Shown here piece by piece: positions 7,276 through 15,850 of a stretch of DNA of 22,574 nt. Position 1 is the first letter of the stretch. The number at the start of each line of letters is the position of its first letter. A model generated the notes under the pieces. That model searched no databases, was not told the origin of the DNA, and saw only the letters and a program-made list of their open reading frames with translations. Source of the DNA: CAZMGT01 sp964565895 (GTDB taxonomy: Bacteria > Armatimonadota > Zipacnadia > UBA1398 > CAZMGT01); assembly GCA_964565895.1 (NCBI GenBank), contig CAZMGT010000057.1, positions 1-22,574 of the forward strand, written 5' to 3'. A program made the position numbers and the translations under genes.

Positions 7276-8670
7276 ATGAGCACAACTGTTAACAGGCGTC
7301 GTTTCCTCTCCGCGCTCGGCGCGGCAACGGCAGCGCTCGGGGCGCGCGCTTTTGCCGCGCAGGGCGACCGGCGGCCGAACTTCGTGTTCATCATGGCCGA
7401 CGACTTGGGGCGGCAGTGGCTGAGCTGCTACGGCTGCGAGGAGCAAAAGACGCCCAACTTAGACGCCCTCGCCGCCGGCGGCTTGCGCTTTAAGGCTTGC
7501 TACGCCACGCCCCTGTGCACCCCCACGCGTGTGGAGCTGCTTACCGGCCGCTACGGCTTCCGCATCCGCTGGAGCCTGATGGACAAGTTCCAGCCCAACG
7601 CCCCCAAAAATCGGCTGAACCTCAACCCGCCACACGTCGGCTGGACCAGCCACTGGGACGTCCCCCGTTGGGGCGGCAAGTTTTTCGATTGGAACAAGGA
7701 GATAACGTTTGCCCGCGTCCTGCGCGAAGCAGGCTACGCCACGGCCATCGCCGGCAAGTGGCAGATAAACGACTTTCGCGTGCACCCCGACGCCCTCGAC
7801 CGCCACGGGTTCGACGAACACTGCGTCTGGACGGGCTTTGAGACGGGCAACCCGCCCTCGGCCAACCGCTACTGGGACCCCTACATCCAGATCAACGGCC
7901 GGCGCCCGAGCTTTGCCGGAAAGTTCGGGCCGGACGTCTTCTGCGACTTCCTCATCGAGTTCATGCGGCGCAACCGCAACAGGCCGTTCCTCGCCTATTA
8001 CCCCATGGTCCTCGTCCACGGCCCGCACGTTCCCACGCCGCACAACAAGGACGCCCTGGGCGGGGCGAAAAAGGGCCGCAAAGGCAAAGAGCTTTACGCG
8101 GGAATGGTCGCCTACGCCGACTACCTCGTGGGGCGCATTGCCCGCGCGCTAGACGAGCTTGGCCTGCGCGAAAATACGATCATCTTCTTCACCGGGGACA
8201 ACGGCTCGCCCGGGGTCCCCTGCCGCGCTTGGGGCCGCGAGGTGCGCGGAGGCAAGGGAAAGCTAACCGAGCTGGGCATCTGCCTCCCGCTCATCGTCAA
8301 CTGCCCGGGCCTCGTCCCCGGCGGCCGCGTTACCGAGGAGCTCGCCGACTTCTCCTGCATCCTGCCCACGCTCGCCGAGCTCGCCTCAGCTCCCCTGCCG
8401 CGCGGGGTGCGCCTCGATGGCCAGAGCCTCGCCCCGCTGCTTCTCGGAAAGCCCGGCGCCCGCGGGCGAGAGTGGATCTTCTCCCAGCTCGGCGATGTCC
8501 GCGTCGTGCGCGACCACAGGTTCAAGCTCTACAGCACGGGCCAGCTCTATGACCTGCAAAGCGACCCGTTCGAGGAGCGCGACATCTCCCAAACCGCCGA
8601 CGCACAAGCGCGCGCCGCCCGCCAGCGGCTAGAGCAGGTCCTCGCCCAGCTCACGCCCGCGCGGCAATAG
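7276..8670 (+). CDS. Second Tat-exported sulfatase
   Basis: 464 residues. The ATG at 7276 has GGAGG nearby (7265-7269). The N-terminus is a Tat signal, 'NRRRFLSALGAATAALGARAFA'. Family residues present are D42-D43 in 'MADDLG', the formylglycine site C81-T-P-T-R85, 'LVHGPH' and D308-N309 in 'TGDNGSPG'. One family position differs: where the first sulfatase has K-W-H, this one has K161-W162-Q163, so an active-site histidine is replaced by glutamine. An aromatic-rich insertion at about 95-140 also distinguishes it from its neighbour, so the two are not recent duplicates. Likely an exported sulfate-ester hydrolase with a different substrate, co-transcribed at least partly with the upstream sulfatase. 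Activity depends on a maturation enzyme encoded elsewhere. Confidence 0.93.
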   Translation: MSTTVNRRRFLSALGAATAALGARAFAAQGDRRPNFVFIMADDLGRQWLSCYGCEEQKTPNLDALAAGGLRFKACYATPLCTPTRVELLTGRYGFRIRWSLMDKFQPNAPKNRLNLNPPHVGWTSHWDVPRWGGKFFDWNKEITFARVLREAGYATAIAGKWQINDFRVHPDALDRHGFDEHCVWTGFETGNPPSANRYWDPYIQINGRRPSFAGKFGPDVFCDFLIEFMRRNRNRPFLAYYPMVLVHGPHVPTPHNKDALGGAKKGRKGKELYAGMVAYADYLVGRIARALDELGLRENTIIFFTGDNGSPGVPCRAWGREVRGGKGKLTELGICLPLIVNCPGLVPGGRVTEELADFSCILPTLAELASAPLPRGVRLDGQSLAPLLLGKPGARGREWIFSQLGDVRVVRDHRFKLYSTGQLYDLQSDPFEERDISQTADAQARAARQRLEQVLAQLTPARQ

Positions 8671-8708
8671 CCACGCGCCCCTCGTCCGGCGGCTTGCGCA
8701 CGCCCAAA

Positions 8709-8727
8709 GCGAGGCACACCGCCTCGC
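8709..8727. terminator. Perfect hairpin between convergent genes (possible bidirectional terminator)
   Basis: GCGAGGC (8709-8715), loop ACACC and GCCTCGC (8721-8727) form a 7-bp perfect stem between the sulfatase stop at 8670 (+) and the small-gene stop at 8734 (-). There is no T-tract on either strand; an AAA at 8706-8708 would give three U's for the minus-strand transcript. The position suits a transcription end or mRNA-protecting hairpin for both operons. Confidence 0.4.
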
Positions 8728-8733
8728 AGCGCC

Positions 8734-8883
8734 CTAACGATCACCGCCCCCGTCCTCGCGCATAAAGCTCCGAAAACCCTCGCCCCAGGTGTGCTCCGGC
8801 TCCCGGGGCCTCTGAAGCACCTTCTCGCGCAAAAGCTCCGCAAGCCTTTCGGGAACCAGGGGAACGCGCTCCCGCTCTGCCAT
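8734..8883 (-). CDS. Small hypothetical protein, 49 residues
   Basis: The frame starts at ATG 8883, preceded by purine-rich GAGGAGGGTGGGGGAG, which contains several possible ribosome binding sites. It lies 47 nt after the epimerase stop on the same strand, so it is probably the last gene of the tricorn-epimerase run. The peptide is highly charged (MAERERVPLVPERLAELL start, then EKVLQRPREPEHTW and a Gly/Asp-rich end). It has one likely amphipathic helix at about 10-25, and no signal peptide, membrane segment or cysteine. I do not recognise a family. It could also be untranslated 3' sequence. The ribosome binding site and gene order are the only arguments for it. Confidence 0.45.
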   Translation of the reverse strand: MAERERVPLVPERLAELLREKVLQRPREPEHTWGEGFRSFMREDGGGDR

Positions 8884-8930
8884 CTCCCCCACCCTCCTCG
8901 GCGCTCGGTTTTCGCGCGCGCTCACCCCTG

Positions 8931-9860
8931 CTAAAAGCCCGCGCGTTTCTCCCACTTCGTGGGGTGGTCCAGGGGATACTCGCGCGCCATAACCGAGCGC
9001 GCAATCCGCTGCAGGCCCTCCTCGAGCGACGTGTTCGGCGCCCCCAACAAGCGCACCATCTCCTCCGTCTTGCCCAACAGCGACTTCTCCCCCGGCTCGC
9101 CCACGAACTTCGGCTCCTTGCCCATCAGCTCCCCGAGCCGCTCCGCCAGCCAGCGCACCGACACGTTCTCCGTCCCCGTCAGGTTAATTATCCTCGGCGG
9201 CACCGCGCACAGCTTCGCCGAGGCGATCATCAACTCCAGCAGATCGTCCAGCCAAATGACGTTCACATATGGCGTGCTGAGGTCGATCGGCTCCCCGTCG
9301 CGAATCTGCCGCGCGATGTCCGTGGGCACGCCGAACGCCTCGTGATAGGCGTAGAAGATGCGCTGGATAACCGCGGGCGTGTTGTTCCGCCGCGAGAAAT
9401 AGTCCACCATCCACTCCCCGGCAAGCCGGGTAATGGCGTAAAAGCTTGGGGGCAGGGGCATGTCGCTCTCCGCCGCGCCGTCCACCGTGTCCGCATAGAC
9501 GTTTCCCGTGGAGGCCATAAGAAACCCGCGCACGCCGGCGAAGTGCTCCATCGCCCGCCCCGCCGCGCGCACGTTTACCTCAACGGTATACTCCGGGTCG
9601 GCCTCCGAGCCGAACTTCAGCCCCACTTCGTAAAAAACATAGTCGTAGTCCCGCGGCACCCCCGCAAACGCGTCCGCCTGGGCAACGTCGCGGGCAAACG
9701 TCTTTACCCCGAGCGCCTCCTGCTCCTCGCGCGTGGCGTGGGTGGGGTCGGAAAAGCGCGCGAGCGAGTGCACCTCGTTCCCCAGCTCCACCAGCCGGCG
9801 CACGAGATGCCGCCCGATCTTCCCCGTCCCCCCGACAACGATCACCCGCTTGCCGGTCAT
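8931..9860 (-). CDS. NAD-dependent epimerase/dehydratase-like protein (extended SDR)
   Basis: 309 residues. The ATG at 9860 follows GAGGGGG closely and sits 19 nt after the tricorn stop, so the two are co-transcribed. The N-terminus 'RVIVVGGTGKIGRHLV' contains the GxxGxxG dinucleotide-binding motif of extended short-chain dehydrogenases. 'MASTGNVYA' (115-123) matches the conserved Ser/Thr strand, and Y141 lies in 'SFYAITRLAGEW'. The family's catalytic YxxxK reads YxxxR here (Tyr141, Arg145), an uncommon substitution. The C-terminal substrate domain includes 'YVNVIWLDDLLELM' and 'INLTGTENVSVRWLAERLGELMG', typical of nucleotide-sugar epimerases and dehydratases. It has no signal peptide, so it is cytoplasmic. 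Substrate unknown; it may bind NAD(P) without classical catalysis. Confidence 0.87.
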   Translation of the reverse strand: MTGKRVIVVGGTGKIGRHLVRRLVELGNEVHSLARFSDPTHATREEQEALGVKTFARDVAQADAFAGVPRDYDYVFYEVGLKFGSEADPEYTVEVNVRAAGRAMEHFAGVRGFLMASTGNVYADTVDGAAESDMPLPPSFYAITRLAGEWMVDYFSRRNNTPAVIQRIFYAYHEAFGVPTDIARQIRDGEPIDLSTPYVNVIWLDDLLELMIASAKLCAVPPRIINLTGTENVSVRWLAERLGELMGKEPKFVGEPGEKSLLGKTEEMVRLLGAPNTSLEEGLQRIARSVMAREYPLDHPTKWEKRAGF

Positions 9861-9879
9861 CGTCCCCCTCGCTTCCCGC

Positions 9880-12800
9880 CTACGGCAAATACATCAGCGA
9901 CTGCGGCGGTCGGCGCCGTGGCCGCCGCTTGCTCTCCTCGTCCAGGACGCGCACCGCCGCCTCGAGCTGCGGGTCGCGCCCGGCAACCACCGCCTCGTAG
10001 GGATAGGGCACCTCCACGTCCGGGGGAACCCCGTAGTTCTCCAGGTTTATCCCCTCCAGCGTAAACCACCCCGTCACCGGCACGCGGAACGTATGCCCGT
10101 TAACAAGCGTCACGTTATAGGTCCCAATTACCCCGCCGTAGGTCTTCATGCCCACGATCTTGCCGATCTTTTTTGTGCGAAAGCCGTTGGGAAAAATCTC
10201 CGCGTCGCTCGCGCAGTGCTCGTTAATGACAAGCACGACCGGCCCCTCAAACAGATGCCAGGGCTGGGTGTGCGGCGGTGCCCCCGCGGGCCGCTCGTAA
10301 ACGTGCGTCTTTTTCGTTAGCTCTTCCAAAAGCTCGTCGTGAATCCGCCCCCCGCCGTTGTAGCGAATGTCGAGCACCACGCCCTCGTACTTCTGCGCCT
10401 CGCCCCACAGCTCCCGGCGAAAGCGCTCCAGCGAGCTCCTGTCCATCGCCCGAATGTGGATGTAGTAATACCGCCCGCCGGAGAGCTTATAGACGAGCTT
10501 GCGGTTGTCCTCCACCCACTTCTCATACCACAGGTTGTGAAACGCGCTCCCCGAGATGGGCTTAATGGACACCTCGCGCGCGCCGTTGGGGCTCGGCTTG
10601 TCGTTAACCAAAAGCCGCACCCGCTTGCCCACCTTCCCCCGGAGCAGGCGGAAAAACTCCTCGTTAAGCGTTACGTCCTTCCCATCCACGCGCAGAATGT
10701 ATTCCCCAGGCTTAATCTGGCAGTCGCGCTTGTCCGCCGGCCCGTCGGGCATCACCCCGACCACCCTCACCCCCGGCCCCGTATACTCCTGGTCATACCA
10801 CAGCCCCAGCCGCCCGCACTGCGGACCCGACCGCCCACGCCCCCAGCATCCCAAGTGCGAGGCGTTGAGCTCGCCGATCATCCGCGACATCAAAAAGTCA
10901 AAATCGCGCGGAACAAGCGTCCCGTCGATCCACTGCGCATACTTGTCGCGCACGGCAAGCCAGTCCACCCCGTGGTGGCGCACGTCGTAAAACCGCTCCT
11001 TCAGCAGGCTCCACCCCTGCTTAAACGCCTCGATCTGCACCTGCCGGCGGTCGATCTCCACCTCCGCCCTAAAGCTAATCTCCTCGCTTCTCCCCCCGCC
11101 CGGGCCCGTTTTGCGAATCCTCCCCCCGCTCACGAAATACAGCGCGTCCCCGTTTGCCGTCCAGCGAAGGAAGCTCGCCTCGATCCGCCCGGGCAAAAAC
11201 GGCTTTGCGTTCTCCCCCTCCGGCGAGATCTGCCAAATCTGCCGCTCCCCTTTATACGTTGTGCAGTAAACAAGCTTGTCCCCCTTCGGGCACACGGTAA
11301 CGTTATACTCGTTTTCCGCCGTGCGTGTGAGCCGCTTTGCCCGATACTCAATCCGCGCAAAGTCAATGGTAATTGGGGCGATAGGCGGCCTGAGCTGCCC
11401 TGGCCCCTTGCCCTCGCCCTGGGGCTTGGGCTTTTCCTTTTCCTTTTTCTCGGCAAGCTGCGCCTCGTAGTCGTCGAACTTCGTCTTTTCCTTCTGCAGC
11501 TCCAGGGCAAAGATGTCCGCGTTGCCCGTGCGGTTGGAGAGGAAAAAGAGCTTCTCGCCGTTCGGCGACCAAATGGGCGACCAGTTGTTCGTGGGATACT
11601 TCGTTACGTTAACCGGCTCCCCACCCTCCGCGGGCATAATGTAGATGTCCGTATTGCCCTGCGTATCCTCCAGTTGAACGGCCAGCCACTTCCAGTCCGG
11701 CGAGAACTCAAACCCCTCCACGAACGGCTCGGCGAGCAACAGCTTCGCCTCGCCCCCCTCCGCGGGAACCCAATACAGCCCCCGCGGCAGCGAGCGCACA
11801 AACAAAACCTTTTTCCCGTCCGGCGAGAACTTCGGCTTGCGCTCATATTCCGGCGTGACCAAAAGTGGCGTCACCTGTCGCGTCTCGACGTCGGCGATAT
11901 ACAGGTCGCTGTTCCCCCCGCGGTCTGAGGTAAACACGATCTTTTTGCTGTCCGGCGACCAGGTAAAGTCGCCGTCGAAACCGGGGTAGTCGGTCAGCCT
12001 AATCGAGTCGTTCTTCAGGTCCGGGCGGACCAAGAACAAGTCGTTGTTTACGCGAATGCACAAATACTTCCCGTCCGGCGAGACCTCCATCTCCTGCACG
12101 TCGCCGGTAAACGTCTTGCGCTCCACGAAGTTCTCCCGATAGTCGATCGGCCCATAGAGCTTAATCTGGCGCACCTCGCCCGTCTTTGTGTAGACAATCC
12201 ACAGCTCGTTTGCGTGCTCGAAGACGATCGCCGAGCCGTCGCGCGAGATTTTCGGCCAGGTAACGGCGTCTTCGGTAAACTTGGTCAAGGGCGTGCGCTT
12301 GCCCGTCGTCAAGTCGAGCTTGGCGATGTTCTTCCGGCCAAACTCCTCGGTAACGTAGTAGATCGTCCGCCCGTCGGGCGCGGCCATGGGCCAGGCGTCG
12401 AACCCGTCGAAGTGCGTCAGTTGCTTCATCGTGTTCGCTTCGGGGTCAAACAGGATGATCTCCCCGTTAAGCGCGCCGCGATAGCCCGTGCGCCACCACG
12501 TCGTCCCGCGGCGCACGCCCACCCAGCGCCGCCCGTCGGGGAGGTACGTTCCGGGCGTGATCGGGGTAACGTCGGTGAGCAGGCGCCGCGCGCGCAAGGT
12601 GGCCATGTCCAGCTCATAGGCCGTCTGGAAGCGGTCGTTACGCTGCGTGGCGAGCAGCAGCCGCTTGCCGTCCGGCGACCAGTCCGTCACCCGGTCGTTT
12701 GCGCTGTGATAGGTCAGCCGCTTAATCTTGCCCCCCATCGCGGGCATGAGGTAAATATCGTTGTCTCCGTCGCGGTCCGAGACAAAGGCGATCCACTGCC

Positions 12801-13026
12801 CATCCGGCGACCACGTCGCCCGATAGTCATAGGCCTCGTGCACAGTCAGCCGCCGCGCGATCCCGTCTTTTACGTTGGCCACCCAAATATCGCCGGCATA
12901 GGTAAACGCCACCTGGCTCGCGTCGGGCGAAAGCGCGGGAAAGTGCGCCCCGTGCAGCTCGCCGGGCTGCCCCGCAGGAAGATTCACCGTCGCCATAGCT
13001 ACAAGCAAAATAGCCTTACTCAGCAT
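9880..13026 (-). CDS. Tricorn-type protease, exported
   Basis: 1048 residues, close to the ~1070 of archaeal tricorn. The ATG at 13026 follows GGAAGGAG; a longer frame from 13185 lacks this support. A short hydrophobic N-terminus (MLSKAILLVAMATVNL) suggests export. Order of parts: a first propeller at about 25-300 with TolB-like 'SPDG..IAF.SDR.G' repeats; a second propeller at about 310-590; a charged linker (EKKEKEKPKPQ); the C1 region with H724 in 'GELNASHLG'; a PDZ domain at about 738-830; and the C2 serine-protease core with S940 in 'NEHCASDAEIFP' and E996 in 'LENYGVPPD'. The His-to-Ser spacing (216) is close to that of Thermoplasma tricorn H746/S965 (219), and E996 aligns with E1023, so it should be active. 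It cleaves peptides from larger protease products in Archaea; the bacterial role is less known. First gene of a run with the epimerase and the small protein. Confidence 0.95.
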   Translation of the reverse strand: MLSKAILLVAMATVNLPAGQPGELHGAHFPALSPDASQVAFTYAGDIWVANVKDGIARRLTVHEAYDYRATWSPDGQWIAFVSDRDGDNDIYLMPAMGGKIKRLTYHSANDRVTDWSPDGKRLLLATQRNDRFQTAYELDMATLRARRLLTDVTPITPGTYLPDGRRWVGVRRGTTWWRTGYRGALNGEIILFDPEANTMKQLTHFDGFDAWPMAAPDGRTIYYVTEEFGRKNIAKLDLTTGKRTPLTKFTEDAVTWPKISRDGSAIVFEHANELWIVYTKTGEVRQIKLYGPIDYRENFVERKTFTGDVQEMEVSPDGKYLCIRVNNDLFLVRPDLKNDSIRLTDYPGFDGDFTWSPDSKKIVFTSDRGGNSDLYIADVETRQVTPLLVTPEYERKPKFSPDGKKVLFVRSLPRGLYWVPAEGGEAKLLLAEPFVEGFEFSPDWKWLAVQLEDTQGNTDIYIMPAEGGEPVNVTKYPTNNWSPIWSPNGEKLFFLSNRTGNADIFALELQKEKTKFDDYEAQLAEKKEKEKPKPQGEGKGPGQLRPPIAPITIDFARIEYRAKRLTRTAENEYNVTVCPKGDKLVYCTTYKGERQIWQISPEGENAKPFLPGRIEASFLRWTANGDALYFVSGGRIRKTGPGGGRSEEISFRAEVEIDRRQVQIEAFKQGWSLLKERFYDVRHHGVDWLAVRDKYAQWIDGTLVPRDFDFLMSRMIGELNASHLGCWGRGRSGPQCGRLGLWYDQEYTGPGVRVVGVMPDGPADKRDCQIKPGEYILRVDGKDVTLNEEFFRLLRGKVGKRVRLLVNDKPSPNGAREVSIKPISGSAFHNLWYEKWVEDNRKLVYKLSGGRYYYIHIRAMDRSSLERFRRELWGEAQKYEGVVLDIRYNGGGRIHDELLEELTKKTHVYERPAGAPPHTQPWHLFEGPVVLVINEHCASDAEIFPNGFRTKKIGKIVGMKTYGGVIGTYNVTLVNGHTFRVPVTGWFTLEGINLENYGVPPDVEVPYPYEAVVAGRDPQLEAAVRVLDEESKRRPRRRPPQSLMYLP

Positions 13027-13210
13027 ACTGCGCTCCTTCCCCTCAACCGTCGGACCTGCTCCGCGCAAAAAACCTCCGCACGCTGTTCGATCCCTCCCCC
13101 GCCAAGACCTGCAACGGCCGCTTCGCGCTTTGCGCGGCGCGCGGGCAGGGCAGCGCCCTCGCCGCGCAGAACACACTTCGCGCACGCTGCGCGGTTAGGG
13201 GGAACGTCCC
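13027..13210. promoter_or_regulatory. Divergent intergenic region between tricorn protease and lipoprotein genes
   Basis: The 184 nt must hold the start signals of two outward-reading genes. Ribosome binding sites are present at both ends (GGAAGGAG on the minus strand near 13030, and a GGGGGA run at 13198-13203 on the plus strand). The rest is G+C-rich with several CGCG palindromes, and I see no recognisable -35/-10 pair. Confidence 0.35.
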
Positions 13211-15850
13211 ATGGCTCAGCACCACGCCGCGCTCTCCGCGTTTTGCTTTTCCCTCGTTTTGCTCCTCGCCGGCTGCGCCACAGCGGGGCCGGTGCTCCGC
13301 ATCGCCCGGGCCGACAGCACCGCCGGGCAAAACCTGCTCAAAAACCCCGGCTTCGAGCAGGCCCAGGGGCGAACTGCCACCTCGTGGAGCGGCTGGAAAA
13401 ACGGCTATACCGTGGCCCCAGGCGCCGGGCGCAACGGCTCCCAGGCCGCCTATTGCCGCTCGCCGCAGGGGCACGGCGAATTCGGCGCCTCGCAAACCGT
13501 CCTCCTCAAGCAAACCGAGCCCCACACCATCGTCGTCCGCGGCTACAGTAAAGCGCGCAATGTTAGCGGGGGCGCCGATTCCGGCTATTCGCTCTATGTG
13601 GACCTCATCTACAACGATGGCACCCCGCTGTGGGGCCGCAACGTTAAATTCAGCACGGGAACGCACGACTGGCAGCGCCGCGAGCTGTTTATTCTTCCGG
13701 AAAAGCCCGTTCAGCGGCTAACCGTCTACTGCCTGTTCCGCGGGCATGCCGGCGAGGTGTGGTTTGACGACATCGAGCTGTTTGAGCTTCGCGCCGCGGG
13801 GAAAATGGTCGTCTTCGACGGGCAAATCGTCGAGCCCATCGCCCCCAAGCGGCCCCCGCGGGCCACGCAAACCCTGCGCACCGCCGACGGCCTAAGCCTG
13901 CGGCTCGATGCGCGCACCGGCGCCGTGGCCTCGCTCGCCGTAGACGGCCGCGAGCTTGCCCTAGCTTCCGCCCCCTCGGGCTTCTTCGCGCGCGATGCCG
14001 CCCAAAACTCCGACTTCGAGACGTTCGCCCAGGGCAGCGCCCTGGGCCTGCGTCTTGAACCGAAGTTCGAGGCCCGCCCCGGGTGCATCGTCGTCTCCGG
14101 CACGCTCACCGACGCCACCGCCGCCGACCGCGCGATAACCCTCGTCTTCGCGCTGCCCCTCGATGCCCGCGGCTGGCGCTGGTGGGACAACATCCTCGCC
14201 GCGCGCGAGATCTCCGCCCCGCGCGAATACTCCACCGTCGTGCCCATCGGCGCGGGGGCCACGGGGGCGCTCTCGCAATATCCGTTCGCGTGCGTCTCCG
14301 ACGATCTCACTGCGCTGTGCCTCGCGATCGACATGGACGAGCCCCGGCAATATCGCCTCGGCTACAACGCGGGCACGCGGCAGCTCTACATCGCGTTTGA
14401 CTTCGGCCTTAGCCCAGCCACGGCGAAGTTCCCCAGCCAGGCGTCGTTCCGTTTTGTCATTTTTCGCGCCGACCCGCGCTGGGGCTTTCGCAGCGCCGCC
14501 AAGCGCTACTACGAGCTGTTTCCCCACCTGTTCCAGGTGCGCTCGAAAAAACAGGGGATCTGGATGCCGTTTACCGACGTGAGCACCGTCCAAGGGTGGG
14601 AGGACTTCGGCTTTCGCTATCACGAGGGGATAAACAACGTTCCCTTCGACGACGCGCACGACATCCTCAGCTTCCGCTATACCGAGCCGAGCACATATTG
14701 GATGCGCATGGACCCCTCCGTGCCCCGCACCTACGAGGCGGCGATCGCCCAACTGCGCGAGCAGGCGGAGGGGAAAAAGGAGTCCCTCCGCCGCCAGGCG
14801 GTGGCCGTGCTTACCTCGGGGTCCTACGACGAGCAGGGGCGGTTTCAGCTTCTGTTCCGCAACGCCCCGTGGTGCAACGGCGCGGTGTTTAGCCTCTGCC
14901 CGCTGCCCGGCATCCCCGGCGAGTGGACCGACGCCAAGCTCGCCTGGAACGAGGAGATCAAGCAGCGTTACTACGGCCCGGGCGCGAACGGCGAGCAGGA
15001 CGGGGAATACCTTGATTCGCTCGAGGGCTACGTTACCGCCAACTTAAACTTCCGCCGCGAGCACTTCGCCGCGGCGACCATCCCCCTCACGTTCGACACG
15101 CAAACCAAACGGCCGGCGATTCACAAGGCATTTGCCGTGTTCGAGTTCGTACGCTGGATCAGCGCCGACGTGCACAACATGGGCAAGCTAATGATGGCCA
15201 ACGGCGTGCCCAACCGGTTCACCTTCCTCTGCGGCAACCTGGACATCATGGGCACGGAGACCAATTGGATGAGCGGCGGCCGCTGGCGCCCCATGTCCCA
15301 CGCGCGCATGGCCCTGCGCCGCACAATGTGCGCGAAAAAGCCCTATCTTTTCCTAATGAACACCGACTACGACAACTTCCCGCCCCAGTTCGTGGAAAAG
15401 TACTTCCTCCGCTCGCTTTTCTGGGGCATGTTCCCCAGCATGTTTAGCCCCACCGCCTCAAGCTACAAGGCCTACTGGCGCACCCCAGCCTATTACAACC
15501 GTGACCGCCACCTGTTCAAAAAATACCAGCCGACTATCAAGCGCGTCGCCGAGGCCGGCTGGGACCCCATTACCCACGCCCGCGCCGACGCCGAGGGGCT
15601 CCTCGTCGAGCGCTTCGGCCCCGCCGACGATGGCTCCGTCTACTTCACCGTGTTTAACGACTCCGCGCAGGAGCTTTCCGCAACGATAACCGTAGACGCC
15701 CAGGCCCTGCGCCTCCCCGCAACGCTTTCCGCGCGCGAGCTCCTCACCGGTCGCGACCTTCCCCTAAGACAAAAAGCCCCGGGCAAGGTGGCGTTTACCG
15801 TAACCCTCAAGCCGGAGTGGGCCGCCGCCGTGCGCCTCGCCCCGCGCTAG
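13211..15850 (+). CDS. Large lipoprotein with carbohydrate-binding-like N-terminus and putative glycosidase-like body
   Basis: 879 residues. The ATG at 13211 is preceded by AGGGGGA. The signal peptide ends in a lipobox, L19-A-G-C22, so it is probably a lipid-anchored outer protein. Residues about 40-195 begin 'NLLKNPGFEQ' and include 'YSLYVDLIYNDG' and 'EVWFDDIELFEL', the layout of CBM4/CBM22-like jelly-roll binding modules. Residues about 200-430 look like a beta-sandwich (super-sandwich type). About 430-780 contain 'GIWMPFTDVSTVQGWEDFG', 'RYTEPSTYWMRM' and 'NLDIMGTETNWMSGG', rich in aromatic and acidic residues as in TIM-barrel glycoside hydrolases. The last ~90 residues look like a small beta domain. 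I do not recognise an assigned GH family, and the catalytic acids are not certain. It is divergent from the tricorn gene and overlaps the stop codon of the convergent gene by 4 nt. Confidence 0.82.
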   Translation: MAQHHAALSAFCFSLVLLLAGCATAGPVLRIARADSTAGQNLLKNPGFEQAQGRTATSWSGWKNGYTVAPGAGRNGSQAAYCRSPQGHGEFGASQTVLLKQTEPHTIVVRGYSKARNVSGGADSGYSLYVDLIYNDGTPLWGRNVKFSTGTHDWQRRELFILPEKPVQRLTVYCLFRGHAGEVWFDDIELFELRAAGKMVVFDGQIVEPIAPKRPPRATQTLRTADGLSLRLDARTGAVASLAVDGRELALASAPSGFFARDAAQNSDFETFAQGSALGLRLEPKFEARPGCIVVSGTLTDATAADRAITLVFALPLDARGWRWWDNILAAREISAPREYSTVVPIGAGATGALSQYPFACVSDDLTALCLAIDMDEPRQYRLGYNAGTRQLYIAFDFGLSPATAKFPSQASFRFVIFRADPRWGFRSAAKRYYELFPHLFQVRSKKQGIWMPFTDVSTVQGWEDFGFRYHEGINNVPFDDAHDILSFRYTEPSTYWMRMDPSVPRTYEAAIAQLREQAEGKKESLRRQAVAVLTSGSYDEQGRFQLLFRNAPWCNGAVFSLCPLPGIPGEWTDAKLAWNEEIKQRYYGPGANGEQDGEYLDSLEGYVTANLNFRREHFAAATIPLTFDTQTKRPAIHKAFAVFEFVRWISADVHNMGKLMMANGVPNRFTFLCGNLDIMGTETNWMSGGRWRPMSHARMALRRTMCAKKPYLFLMNTDYDNFPPQFVEKYFLRSLFWGMFPSMFSPTASSYKAYWRTPAYYNRDRHLFKKYQPTIKRVAEAGWDPITHARADAEGLLVERFGPADDGSVYFTVFNDSAQELSATITVDAQALRLPATLSARELLTGRDLPLRQKAPGKVAFTVTLKPEWAAAVRLAPR

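Noticed and set aside
10339..11928. 529-codon open frame opposite the tricorn gene
   Set aside because: The minus strand encodes clear tricorn domains; the plus frame is Leu/Pro/Arg-rich shadow sequence produced by high G+C content.
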